A DNA stretch of 64,000 bases from Gymnopilus junonius. Its lineage: Eukaryota > Basidiomycota > Agaricomycetes > Agaricales > Galerinaceae. Position 1 is the first letter of the stretch. Each line of letters starts with the position of its first letter. The position numbers and the translations under genes are program-made. The DNA lies in the NCBI GenBank assembly GCA_015501075.1, contig JADNYJ010000100.1, positions 1 through 64,000 on the forward strand, in the 5' to 3' direction. Below are positions 24,151 through 35,396 of this stretch, piece by piece. The notes under the pieces are model-generated. The model was not told where the DNA came from. It worked only from the letters and a program-made list of their open reading frames with translations, and searched no databases.

Positions 24151-25728
24151 GTGGTTTAACGACGGGCGACGCGTTGACAAGCGCTTGGACAACGACAACG
24201 GAGGTGATGAAATACGCAAGAAAAGAGAACGGAGAAAGGGCGAAACGGTGGATGGAACTCGACAAGCTTGTTCTTGAGGGAAATCAGGGAAGGTACAGAC
24301 ACAAATCTTGACAAACATTGCAACCATAATGCCATGAATTACAAACAAACAAGCATAAAGCCTCATGCTCCCAGCAGACCTCCCACGAATTCACTCCCCC
24401 CGCAAATGTCGGTTCTATGTGGACTGTGTTGCGCTGCTCTTTGCACGACAAAACTGAGCGCTAATGGCTCTCTGAGTACAAGCACCTACAAGATGAAGTC
24501 GATGCCAAACAAAAGCCGGCATTTATATGCCGATAACCGATCGGAAGTGGCGTCAAGTCGATCCGAGAACTTTATTTTTGTCACTCCTTCAATTTATCCA
24601 CCGGCAACTCTAGGAGGCATTATACGTACGAGTTCAAAAGATTTATTTAACTGCTTTCCGTCTTTTTGCGCCCATACTTTCTGGATCTCAGCCCAGGACC
24701 TCGCAAAAATGCGGTTCCCATGCGGCAGTACTTAGGGTCCCTTGCACATCGCTGCCAAAATTGGACCGACTATATATGTCATTGATTGCTCAGACTGGGT
24801 CTGCTGATCTTTTGTCATTCTTCAACGTGAATTTTTAATGCTGCACGGGTGACCAGGGAGACAGACAAAACTTCGTTCAGCGATAATATATCGAATTCGG
24901 GAGGTCCCAATCGCAAAATCTAGTCTATTTCTTCAATTCAAGATACGGCAAAATTGCAGCACCCAGAATATCTTTTACTCACCTTCTTGGAAGTACATAT
25001 TAGCGACACAGAGTGATAGCTTCCAACTCACACACAACACACCCGACCGCGTGGTTGTGCAAAAAGTAAGTCTCTCAAAGCCCGGAAAACTCCCATTTCA
25101 TCACCACATGTCCTGATGTTAACGACTTTCCTCTAGTAATTGACCGTGACGTCGTGAAATTCGAATTCTGGAGCAACTCATCTTGCTGGTATACATTTTG
25201 ATTCATTTGGAATTGCACCGAATTTTATGCACCATTCACAGGTCCACGCAAGATAAATATGTATGTCACTGGGATTATTACTTTAAGAGTTGAGTTGTCT
25301 GGATGTCCATTGCTGAAATTCAGCTAAGCTCAAAATGCAACAAGCCAAAGGCTCTGGTGTAATCAATTAAAGTACAGTCTTATTTACAACAAATCATATC
25401 CTGATAGAGATACCAGGGGTCACGTATGGGCAGTCTATCGAATGAACGCTAGGCATCACTTCCTGGAGTAATCCATCTGTTCGGCCAACAAAGAATTAAG
25501 TTTGTCATGACAAATCGGCGGCGTTTTTGAATGAACCACGTAAAATGAGGGCATAAGACAGAGCCTCCCGCGGTTCGACATGATTGTGATAATCAATTGA
25601 CAAACCATTGTCTTCTTATCCCCATCCTTTTATGAAAGCCTTCCCAAGTAAAGTTAGTAACATTCAACTCACAGTTCTTAGCAAAGACAGTAAGTGCTTT
25701 CTTTATTATCTCCTGGTTCCCAATGATC
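24151..25728. other. 1.58 kb intergenic region
   Basis: This is the upstream flank of the FYRN/FYRC gene and the downstream flank of the hydrolase gene. A 155-codon open frame at 24268-24735 (plus) lacks any domain, partly overlaps the upstream flank and has AT-rich third positions unlike the neighbouring genes. No gene is called. Confidence 0.4.
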
Positions 25729-26989
25729 TCAACTTCGCAGGCACTTGTCTAAAAACTCCTTCACACAGTCGAACTGTTCCTTCCACAGGCCCTCCGCATT
25801 TAATTGATAATCAAAAGAATGCTCCTGACCTTCTAACTCTATAATTTCAACCGGAACCCCCGCATTCTTCAACAACCTTAGCAAATTCCTTGAGTCCTCC
25901 ACCGGCACAGCAGTATCAGCAGTTCCATGCAGCAACAAACTAGGGGGCCAGGCGCGGTGGTCTGCAAGCTGCGGGAAAACGGAGTGATAAATTGAAGGAA
26001 TCGTCTGTTTGTAATCCTCGACCGTCGTGGTCGGAATGGTAGGAGAACCTGCAGCGCCGTGATTCCCTTTCCCTGCTCCTTCTTCGTGATCTTTATCATT
26101 CCCTCTGTCTTTATCAAGAACGGCTCGAGGAACTCGCTCAAGCTAGGCTCGTGCATCCCTGTGTAGTAATCTATGAATATACCCAGTTGGAGATAGAGCC
26201 GAGGAAGAAATTGTCGTTCATTTGCAGGGTAATTTGGGATATGGTATGTCTGGGGATGATATGCCCGAGGGGAGTCCGCTATGCGAGGAAGAGGCCCTTT
26301 CGTGAATGGATAGAGGTAGCTCTCAAAGTCGGACGGGCTGAGAGGCTCGCGGCCACGAAAGAAGACGCCTGATTTCGGTGTGAGATAATGAGGCGTCTTG
26401 TCCCATTAAATGAGATTCTTACACGGTAGAAAATAGAACTCACGAAAAAGTTGCCGCCCATTCCATATAAGCTCACCAGTGCTTTCGGCTTTGGTCTGCA
26501 ATTCATGACCGCCAGATAAGCACAGAGTCCTCCGGCGCTTGATCCGCAAACAGCTATCCTATCGCCATCCGCCTTAAAAGTGACCTCACCAGTCTTTATT
26601 TCATTCCTTGTAATAAAAGAGAATAAGTCTTGTATATCTTTCACAATGTCATGTGCCGTGGAGGGCGGTAGGAGCTGATAGTCGGCCGAGATGAAAACGA
26701 ATCCAAGAGAGTTAACCCGCTCTTAATGAAAGGATGCCTGGGGTAAGAACGGCTTCGTTTGTTATTGACAGTGACGACTTTGTAACCAGTTTGGGAACCA
26801 GCTCTCTCTGCTTCCTACGGTTAGTCCGCCAGCATGGAAGTAGATGACCGTAGGGAGAAGCCGGACGTCCTCCTTAGGCGCATCTTCCAAGGATGGGAAA
26901 TATACATCGAACGAGATGGGAAGCGAGCCATCGAGAGTCTTGTAATCCACCGTAGTATGGTCGTCGAGGTGGTCAATCAAGGAAGTCAT
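25729..26989 (-). CDS. alpha/beta-hydrolase fold-3 esterase/lipase, frame interrupted once
   Basis: Exon 1 runs 26989-26779 and exon 2 starts at 26722 (phase 1 junction, frame closed). A third exon starts at 26368. Hydrolase landmarks are in order: PTVIYFHAGG (the HGG oxyanion motif of hormone-sensitive-lipase-like esterases), CGSSAGGLCAYLA (nucleophile GxSxG), LLLHGTADTAVPVEDS (acidic residue) and EGQEHSFDYQ (His). The full triad is present. The frame breaks near 26,110-26,125: IFIDYYTGMHEPSLSEF is in one frame and the following GNHGAAGSPTIPTTTVEDY in another, consistent with one missing base and not with an intron. The frame is also open upstream to 27034, but without an ATG. Substrate is unknown. 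Confidence 0.65.
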
Positions 26990-27640
26990 AATGCGAGATA
27001 GCAGTTGATGGTTTTGATCTGAGCTCAGATACAAAATTAAGAACAGGCTGTAGCGAAAAATTCTACAGAATAAGATATAAAAGAGCTGTGCTTTCAGGAA
27101 ACGGGTTGATAGAAATATTTCTCTTCAGAGCCTTGGCTTTACGGATCGCAGTTGAATCGCGGTGAAGACTGGTAAAGGGTAAAGAATTTGCGGCAGTTAC
27201 CGAACTTGTTTCCCGCATGCCATCATGACAGCTGTGGCTCGGAACGTCGTCCAAATTCAAATTCTAGCCTCGTTTTATTCTCGTCGACTTTCTCGACGTT
27301 ACGATGCTTTTACGTAAGTAAAACATCGTTCTTTTAGAGGACGTTCTTTGTAATGCTCTGTGATCCCGCAGCATCTCAACATGTCTGCAATCAGGACAAT
27401 GGCGTGCTTGTTCGGCTTGGTCCGGCTCTGCAGTCAAGCCGATGGCGTGCTTGTCCGGCTTTATCTGGCATATTCTTCTGCCATGTTCTTTTTCTTCAAC
27501 AAACCATTGGTTCTTGTCATGGCAGTATTCTCTGTTTGTTGTTAAATTTTACTGCTGTGAAACTTGTTTTGTATGTATAAATATTAATGGGCTTGTTTGA
27601 TGGAAATATGTTTTTGGAAGATGGCTGTGAATGGAGCCCT
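26990..27640. other. upstream flank of the hydrolase with a short tandem duplication
   Basis: No gene is seen. At about 27,400-27,460 a 20-bp unit (GATGGCGTGCTTGTCCGGCT) occurs twice with small differences, separated by about 15 bp. The remainder is AT-rich. Confidence 0.4.
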
Positions 27641-27645
27641 AGTGC

Positions 27646-28480
27646 AAGGCAGTTATATTTAGATTCAGATTATTTTTAAATGCTGTATCTTATCCGCTGA
27701 TATAAGCGGCAGAGGGATGCCGCTTATATAATATAATAAGTTACAGGGCCGCTGGAATTAATGTTTGAAAGTCTGGTCTGGTCCAGTTTTTGGGTGCCCG
27801 AGGACCCTAACCGAGACCGAGACCAGTTAGGTAAAATTAGAAATGTCTAAATAACTGGACCGGACTGCAACTAACTGGTCTTGATCAGTCTTGTGCAGTT
27901 ATTTGCAGTTATATAACTGGTTTTAACTGGTTACAGTTATAACCAGTTATCAACCAGTTATAACCAGTTTTTTTGGCATAAATAATTGTCTCATAGTGTA
28001 AACTAAATGAATCACAATTTTTACGGTCAAAGCGAGCTCAAGAACATCACAAACGGTTGAGAAATGATAAAATTAGAGCAGATTCAACAATTTTTGCGAG
28101 TATTGCTATAACTTTCTTAATTCTCAACCGAATTTTACGTTTTCTGGGTCGTTCAAAAGCTATAATATGTGGGTATAATCATGCAAAATTTCAGAATTTT
28201 ATGACTGGTCCTAACTGGTTAAGACCAGTTTTAAGCAGTTACAAAAATTCTAAAATTTGGACTAACTGCTAACCAGACTGTGGTTTATGGTTACAATGGT
28301 TAGTATATTTTGCAGTTAGCATCAGTTAATGCAATATGAACTTCAACAAATGCCTCATGTGCCAGCAGTGTGTGGCAAAAGGCAGCTATATTTAGATTTG
28401 ACTTATTATTAGTATCTGGAGCTGGGTGTGTGATTATATCAGCAGCGTTCCTCCGCCGCTTACATAATCTAATATCTGTG
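27646..28480. repeat. degenerate repeat element bounded by direct repeats
   Basis: Two diverged direct repeats of roughly 100 bp (27,646-27,745 and 28,379-28,480) share AAGGCAG.TATATTTAGATT at one end and GCCGCTTA.ATAAT at the other. Between them lie about 630 bp packed with AACTGGT and its complement ACCAGTT, at about 27,824-27,970 and again 28,202-28,330. Around this motif the strand is nearly self-complementary. No coding capacity is seen. The layout resembles a non-autonomous or decayed transposable element, but target duplications and a transposase are not visible. Confidence 0.5.
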
Positions 28481-29072
28481 CCAAGGTACTATGGATTTGC
28501 TGTTCAAGGTGTGTTCTATTTTATTCTGAAGGGCATATATTTAAATTTTACCTATCATCATATATAGATGGTCTAATACTATTTGTGAAGTAGGAAAAGC
28601 ATTGTCCTGCCATGCGAAGCAGTGGCCCACTAAAACAAGTTTATTATTGGCTTGTCGACCACTAACATCCAGACCACAGTTTCATTCGCAGTGGCAAAAT
28701 CTCCAGCAAGTATAGGTCTTGACTCGTAGATCCGTGCACATCGAGAATTTCAATCCATTCCACCAACGATCGCCTGGCCCATTCTCTCCCCCAACGAGGC
28801 TTCGTCCATCCGGCGATGGAGGTAATGAATTCGAATCTAAAAATATGTCGCATAATATGTCATACTAGACCATTCTAGCAAACATAGCTTCTGTCCATTT
28901 CCATTTATCCTAGCGATTATTGGGCACCTCTTGGTTGATTTGTGATCGCTTTGGGGTCCGGATGGCGAGGCTTTCCGACCGTCTCTCTGGTATAAAGCGG
29001 GGCCATGAAGTAGAGCTTCTTCAATACGATATTTCTCAATCCCCAACAAAGTAAATCTACATTACATAAACC
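28481..29072. other. intergenic region upstream of the first secreted-protein gene
   Basis: The stretch 28,481-28,980 has no supported gene. The promoter of the downstream gene lies at its end. Confidence 0.4.
28991..28997 (+). promoter_or_regulatory. TATA box of the first secreted-protein gene
   Basis: TATAAAG lies 82 bp upstream of the ATG. The paralogous gene downstream has TATAAAG 79 bp upstream of its ATG, so both position and sequence are conserved between the two copies. Confidence 0.55.
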
Positions 29073-29620
29073 ATGAAGTTCTCTTTCGCAACCACCCTTG
29101 CTTCCCTCTTGCTGGCGACAACGACAGTCCTTTCCCAAACTATCGCCATCGGTTACCCACAGGATGGTGCTTCCGTAACACCTGGGTCTAATATCACTGT
29201 GGAGGTCGATAGACCTGTACGCCTGATTCATTCTCTCTGAAGGACCCATATCTAACCCTCACTTCTTAGGATACCTTATCTGGCTCACAAGAAGTAGCGG
29301 TTGTAATTGGGATCAACTCATGCCGCAATACGACATGTATTCCTCCTGATGAAATTCTTGGTTCCATCTTGTACGACGGTGGATACAATCCTCAATTTAC
29401 CTCAAACGCGCCTTTCAAACCTCCACACCAAAACTTCACTGTCACGATTCCTTCGTTCCTTGCGAAAGGTCGTGCGCAACTTGCTGTTTTCCATGTATCG
29501 TTAATAGGAGTGAGTTTTTGTACTTTGTTCAACCCTTGAGTGCATCTTTGACGAATGGCTATGTAGGCTGGTTTCGCTCCCTTCACCGAGATCAAAAACA
29601 TTACTGTAAACGTCCAATAG
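29073..29620 (+). CDS. small secreted protein, tandem copy 1
   Basis: The three-exon model is 29073-29216, 29270-29509 and 29567-29620, giving 145 aa with exact closure. A signal peptide (KFSFATTLASLLLATTTVLS) precedes a single compact domain: TIAIGYPQDGASVTPGSNIT, VAVVIGINSC, ILGSILYDGG, QNFTVTIPSF and a final ITVNVQ strand. Alternating beta-strands, several N-glycosylation sequons (NIT, NFT) and two Cys suggest a secreted immunoglobulin-like beta-sandwich (inference). I do not recognise a named family. The copy at 30.3 kb has the same intron positions and the same motif order. Confidence 0.75.
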
Positions 29621-30292
29621 ATGGACAATACGGACACGGACATCGACAAATATTATCACTTTCGACTCTCTTTTAAAGTTTACTATAATCTTTCCAATTG
29701 GTACTGTAATTTCTACGTAAAGTTGTATACTTGTTTGCACATACATATTTCTTGTGTCCTCTTACCGCGATTAATTGAACCCGATGAAGCCACCGTATAG
29801 CCTGTTTGGCATTGATCTGTCCCCAGCACTGTGAGGTGTTGATAGCCATCCGTCATGCAAACTCCAAGCCGCCGCATTCCTGGAGTCATAGAGTGGTCAC
29901 AAGGTCGTAATATGGGAGATTTTGGCCGCGTTTCATCAAGACGACGCCACTCCACTGGAAGGTCCGGCTTGAATTGCTCATCGCCTCTTCTGTTCAGAAG
30001 AGGGCCCCGTGAATGCCAGACATTGCATTCAGAGAAATATGGAAGGCTGTAAGCTTGAAAGGGTCGACGTCAGGCTATTCTATTTTTAGCACTCCTCCAT
30101 TGAGCGATAGACGGTCTTGCCAGGGTCTCGATGACGTTGAATTGAAAACATTTACATGATTATTACCAACTGTCTACAGCCGGTCACAGAATGCTCTGGA
30201 ATTCATTGGCACATATAAAGTCGCTGTCATGCTGGTCGACGCAGAAGTATAAACTTCAACCCCCAATAACGCGAAACAGCTTCCATACAAAC
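29621..30292. other. spacer between the two secreted-protein copies
   Basis: These 672 bp hold the end of copy 1 and the promoter of copy 2. I see no other gene. Confidence 0.45.
30214..30220 (+). promoter_or_regulatory. TATA box of secreted-protein copy 2
   Basis: TATAAAG is 79 bp upstream of the ATG, mirroring copy 1. A retained core promoter suggests the copy was recently active even if its frame is broken. Confidence 0.5.
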
Positions 30293-30856
30293 ATGAAATT
30301 CCTACCTTTCTTCATCACTTCCGTATGTGCTTGGGCGTCACTGCTCAAACAAGCTTCATTGGATACCCTCCGGACGGGGCTAGCATCACTCCAGGAAAAA
30401 AGTTAACCGTTCAAGTCGTGAGGCCTGTACGTAACACATGATCCGTTTTGATTCACGAGATACTCATGTTTGCTCCTTTCGCACTTCGTCCTGAATTTGG
30501 CTTTTAGAACAGCATCGAAGGTTCAATAGAGGCGGGTTTAGTAATTGGGCTCTTTTCATGCTTTAACGGCCCAGCCGGATGCCCTGGACCTGAAGAGGTC
30601 GGGACTGTATTATTCAATGGAAAATTCAAACCTACCGTCCACACCGGAGAGCAATTTCAGATATACGAGAACTTTTCGTTAACAGTTCCGAGTGATTTCC
30701 CAGCTGGAGCGGCTCAGCTGTCGACGAATCGTTTCCATCTAATTGGGGTACTTTTTTTTCTTACCGTCCTAGAGCCAGCTCACTTCTGCCGTTTTCTAAT
30801 AGGCGGGGCCGGCTGCTGTTCTCGAGCAACATAACATCACGGTGAATGTCGCCTAA
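30293..30856 (+). pseudogene. small secreted protein, tandem copy 2, frame broken in the signal peptide
   Basis: The exons at 30293-30426, 30508-30747 and 30803-30856 match copy 1 one for one, with the same phases. The mature domain is intact (SFIGYPPDGASITPGKKLT, LVIGLFSCF, ENFSLTVPSDFPAG, HNITVNVA). In exon 1 the signal peptide MKFLPFFITSVCAWA is in one frame and the domain in another. One base appears to be missing near 30,332-30,337, next to a GGG run. An ATG at 30325 is in frame with the domain but would leave only a stub of a leader. It is either a young pseudogene or a sequencing deletion; downstream splice sites and frame are clean, which favours recent or artefactual damage. Confidence 0.6.
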
Positions 30857-31842
30857 ATATGGCCTTGCAAAAGGGGTGCGATGGATATTTGCGGGATGTA
30901 CCTTTATGCAGTAGTTCGTCGTTGGCCATGGACTAATAGACATTACATACGCACTTGAACTGGATTGGAAGTTTTAGTCTTTTAGAGCAACACCAAAAGG
31001 GTGTGTTCATGAGATAGTGATACAAAATGACAGAATTTGGCGAGCAGGATGTTTCGAGGGCATAGAATCCAGCCGAAACAAAAGAGTCTGGGGCACGCAT
31101 TTCAGAGAAACCACGATCAACGTAGAAAAAGAGAAACTGAGCAGAATATCCAGAGCAAGAGGACTAGGGCATGAGTACTGAGTGGTAGAATTGACAGTTC
31201 AACGTTCAACGTCAACGTTTATACTTTGCACTGCCACTGAAGAGGACGCGATGCTTGGCATCGAGCTGTGAGCCAAATAAAGCTCCAGTCTGCCGCGTCC
31301 AAGCTTGCTTCAGCCGGCTGCCATACAACTTGTCTTACTACAGTCATTGAACAATTCTTCTATCGTGTGGCGTTCTCGAACCATGTGAGTGTGTCTGCGG
31401 GGAGTGCTAAGAAAAGGCAAGCTGATTCACCTCGACCTGCCTTTTTTAATAAGCTCAGAAGATAGGATTCTTTTGTTCACAGTCAAAGTCAAGCCGTAAA
31501 TATGACCGTCAGAACTTTCACGAGAGGCACAAAGGAGTCTATATCTCTTCCAAAAGCCTCTCATGATCTGTCTATCAGCGAGATTGGTTCCATATATATT
31601 CTTGCAGCTCTATCGATTCATAAAGCATGCGCTCTACGCTCCTGTCCCGACACGTGGGTACTTCATGTTTCTTCTGCCCACATACTTATCTACATACACG
31701 CATCCTGAAATGGTCTCTTAGGTCTTTCAGGTACCTTTCCTCGCTCTGGCTCCGCTCCTAGACAAAGAGAAGATACGTTGAAGACGAGTCAGCTTGAAGC
31801 GTCGTTTCAGACTATCGCAATCACTACTTTCTATAGGCCTCG
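30857..31842. other. 986 bp intergenic region
   Basis: No supported gene. Short overlapping frames occur at 31,268-31,708 without any motif. A CTATAG just before the BTB start could be an acceptor of an upstream 5' UTR intron. Confidence 0.4.
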
Positions 31843-33187
31843 ATGGTTCATCTTTACATCCTCAATCCAGCGCACAAGCTGCACTTTATGTCTAGATTGT
31901 TTCTCAAGGGATCCAAGCGTATCTTAAAGCAGGTCAATGCATCGCCCATTAACCCAGGGATCTCTCAAGCTCAAGAGGGACCAGCGAAAAGATCCAAGGT
32001 CAATGTTTTGGATCTCATCAAAGCAGATTTACCCTCAGTACCCCAGAGCGCGCTGACACGCGACACCAATTATTATAAGGACGAATCTGGTGGCGGATTT
32101 TGCATATTTCGCGTGGAGAACACGCTATTCAAAGTATGCTTCGTATGAAGATGCCTTTTTCTTACCCTGCTGACGTATGGATGGCATTATTAGGTGCACA
32201 AATACGTCTTGCAACGAGAACCATCAGCTTTTGGAGATATGTTCTGTCTCCCAGTTATTCCTGGCAACCGAGAAGGAATGTCTGATGATACTGCGATACC
32301 ATTGACCGATACTGCAGAGCAGTTCCAAGATCTTCTCTGGGCTCTATACGCTTTGTTAGTTCTTTTTTTCTTTTCTCTCAGTCAGCCTTGATCTCAGCTT
32401 CGCTTTTAATAGGCCCACCGAACTCTATTCAACTTCAGAGGTCGACTCGCCTTCCCTAGAACGACTATTGAATATCACCGAGCTAACGCACAAGTATTGC
32501 ATCGCATCATTCGAAAAATGGGCACTTGATCGACTCTTTTCATTGGCACAAGATCCCTACATCTTCCTTCGTCGAGCTTCACCGGAGCACTGCGCTCGTG
32601 TCCTTAAGATCGCTGCACTTTGCAACTATACTCGGATTTTGGATGCCGTCACGCAACAGCTCATTCCTCGAATACTTTGGTCTGACATGAATCGTCAAGC
32701 GATCTTGAGGGTCGCCGAGAGTCGGGGACTGAGAAGAATACAAGGCGTTGTACATTACAAAGACCTCATCAACATGGAGAAGGCATCCATTTCCGCGGGT
32801 CAAAAGCTCTCGTCTTACCCCTCCTGCACAGAATTAAGGCCACAAACGCAGGAGAGGCTAATTGCAGCCCACCACTCCCTAATCAACCTGTGGGAATGCG
32901 TAAAGAGCTTCCCTCCTCACTTCATGGAGCACGATTGCCCAACGCATTTGAATTGTCTGTCCACCTGGTCTGACTTATGGTTAGACGCAGCCGAAGCACA
33001 ACAGACGGAGCGTCTTCCCACTGCTGACGTTCTTGGGAGGCTCAAGGCTATGATGATCATTTTGAAGAAGGCAACGAGAGAGTCTGAGACTATTACACTG
33101 GGGTGTACGCTTGCTGCGTTGGAGTCTATCACGAGTTTTAGGGAGGATATCATTGCGGGACTGATGGATCATTTCCAGTATTATTAA
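31843..33187 (+). CDS. BTB/POZ domain protein
   Basis: The exon model is 31843-32133, 32194-32354 and 32413-33187, giving 408 aa with exact closure. The BTB core begins SGGGFCIFRVENTLFK, continues across the intron with VHKYVLQREPSAFGDMF, and ends in EQFQDLLWALYALPTELY. A helical region follows (LLNITELTHKYCIASFEKWA), then a C-terminal half with Cys, His and Trp-rich stretches (SLINLWECVKSFPPHFMEHD). This layout is common in an expanded agaricomycete BTB family. The minus-strand gene at 3.8-5.0 kb is a paralogue with the same intron positions. Its partners are unknown; BTB proteins commonly dimerise and can bind Cullin-3. Confidence 0.8.
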
Positions 33188-34857
33188 TGGTGGTCAGGAC
33201 TGGTTGTGCCTAGTAGGTTTCTGTTTGGATGTTTGCACGTTCTGACGTTGACCAGTTCCCATTGATTCTGTCAGGACGGACGGACCAACTGAGTTGGATC
33301 CTCCTTTTAAGTTATGACAGGAGTGTTTATTTTAGAAAGACTTGGTCGCCGCCAGCGGCGGATGTGTTTGCCCTACTATCGTACCGAACCTCAATATTCA
33401 TGACACTACGTTCTTTCCGGTATTCTACAGGTCGTTCTCTCAGACGTACATGAGCTGATAAAGATCACAACTAGGTTTAATTCGATTCCAGCTCTTGACG
33501 ATGCCGAGCCTCAAGATCGTCCCTCTCCTAGACTTACATATCCCGTTGACAACCTACGGGCCCACATTGCGCGAGGTTATTGAACTCAACCACCCTTTAC
33601 CTTCTATCGCAACTATTAGACCTTTTTTCGGGATGAGGCAATGCCTGCCACATACATACTTACCCGCAGTCAAAAATCACTTCTCCACACTGCTCTATAG
33701 CAAGTTGGTCATCTCTGACCGTCTGTGTGCCAAGTCCTGAGCGGCGCTGAGCCTCCCGCCATAGTAAACTAAGAATTCTAGTACATTCTATCTTTAGTGT
33801 TGGTGCGCTCACCTATGCCCTTTTCGTCTTGTGGTAGGTGCTAATATGATGACAGGAAGACCAAATGTTCGAACTTGAGATGGTCAAGGCTGTACTGGTC
33901 CGGACCTAACTGTTTGTATATGAACATGGGTCCCCCGCATGAAGTGGACGGATTTGCCCCATAACCTTCATCCGGCCTAAAATACACTACTGCATAGGCT
34001 CCTAATAGTACGCGGCCTTCTTTGTATTGGTGAGTTTATCTCCAATGTGTACTTAGTCGAATGGGCCTCTGACTGCTATATCTCATTCGCTGCATGTTGT
34101 TAACGTATATTTTATAGTTTTGTTGTAGCTGCATCGAGGACCTCCTATGTGAGCCTTCCATCAACTCGATCCGACCTTTAAATGACTTTCATTTGGTTTA
34201 CTGCACCTAAGGCGTCCTGCTGCCATCAGAACAATGTATTTAACGTACTCGGCAACTAATTCCCTTTAATTCGGATATACCCAAGTTGCTTGTCTCGCAC
34301 TTGGGCATTTCGTGAACAATTTCTATCCTCTCGGCATTTGGAGAAGCCCTCTAATAAATCGATTTATGACATAGCAAGGGCCATACAATGGCGCGATGAT
34401 TGTGCGCCGCATACACGTACTAGAACCAGGATCGGTTCAGCCACGCCTCTTCCTCATTGCATTCAGCAGGCATTGGCCTTTAACCAACATCAACGGCATG
34501 AAGCTGGAGCCATTTTCATTCAAGCCCTTTTTTTTATGAGTGAGGTGATACCTCCCATCTTGATGATAAGTTGACTGCCCGAGAAGCACGTTCCCAACGC
34601 CCACAGCTTCAAAGCTGTGTCGCCCTAGCCGCGAGCCAATGAAATCATGGCCAAGAAGGCGGTGACAAGGATCTAAAAGGATGTCCAAAAATAGCGATCT
34701 AAAAATAGAATGGAACGTTGCCTTGCCTGGACTGTGGGTTGGGCGCGGATCTGCTATAAAAGCCCGTTGCATTTTACCCACATTTCCCTTTCCCATACCA
34801 TCCACCTTATTTTCTTTCCACTTTCGACGACTTCCTCCTTTTATACCATCGACGATC
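33188..34857. other. 1.67 kb intergenic region
   Basis: No gene can be supported. The promoter of the Cys-rich mini-gene lies in the last 120 bp. Open frames at 33,229-33,740 have no motif and poor start contexts. Confidence 0.45.
34755..34761 (+). promoter_or_regulatory. TATA box of the Cys-rich mini-gene
   Basis: TATAAAA is 103 bp upstream of the ATG and is followed by a long C/T-rich stretch, a typical fungal strong-promoter arrangement. Confidence 0.6.
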
Positions 34858-35396
34858 ATGGAGTCCACTGCTAAGACCGTTGACCAGCCTCGTGCGTCGA
34901 CTGAGATGAGTGAGTGGTCTGCGGCGTTAAACCTCCGTTTGAATCGTACGATTCTGACTTTTTTTGGCATACAGAGGTTATGAGCGTTCCTGCTGCACCC
35001 AGCAAGCAGCACGTTGAGTGCGAACACAAGCATAAGGCTTCTCGTATCCGTGGAGGAGGAGCTGGAAAGGTTCGTTTCTAACCCCCGACCCCTGCAGTTT
35101 ACACGGTCCATGGCAACTACGTCATTTTGTCCCACTCTGCTTCTCTTTTTTTCATTTTCATTTTTATTTTCGGATTTTTGTCGTTTTTTTCCTAATCGCA
35201 CGGCGCTGACCATCATTTCCCTTACCAGGACTGCTTCATGGGTCTCATTGGCTGCTTCTTGTGCTTCGAATGCTGCGAGGGATGCTGTGACTGTGTTGCG
35301 GACATCATCTGTATGCCAGACCCTTCTCTTCATATGATCCTAATAACTCATTATACGATCTTAGGCTGCCCTTGCGAGATGTGCTGCGGCGACTAA
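34858..35396 (+). CDS. Cys-rich mini-protein (86 aa), possibly CYSTM-like
   Basis: The four-exon model is 34858-34909, 34975-35069, 35229-35310 and 35365-35396, closing exactly at 86 aa. The N-terminal half is hydrophilic and basic (ECEHKHKASRIRGGG). The C-terminal 37 residues are Cys-rich, with CFECCEGCCDC followed by CCPCEMCCGD. No signal peptide is seen. Basic head plus Cys-rich tail resembles CYSTM-type or other membrane-associated or metal-binding stress peptides, but the spacing does not match closely enough for a firm call. A strong TATA box and pyrimidine tract suggest high or inducible expression. The intron between exons 2 and 3 (159 bp) is long for this window. Confidence 0.75.

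Noticed and set aside
24268..24735. 155-codon plus-strand open frame
   Set aside because: No motif, no start-context support, and it begins inside the upstream flank of the FYRN/FYRC gene.
30293..30426. An intron as explanation for the frame change in secreted-protein copy 2
   Set aside because: The only GTATGT...AG span here is about 34 nt, too short for splicing, and copy 1 has no intron at this position.
34437..35333. 298-codon open frame on the minus strand
   Set aside because: It runs antisense through the promoter and exons of the Cys-rich gene, has no domain, and its composition follows from the opposite strand's pyrimidine-rich leader.
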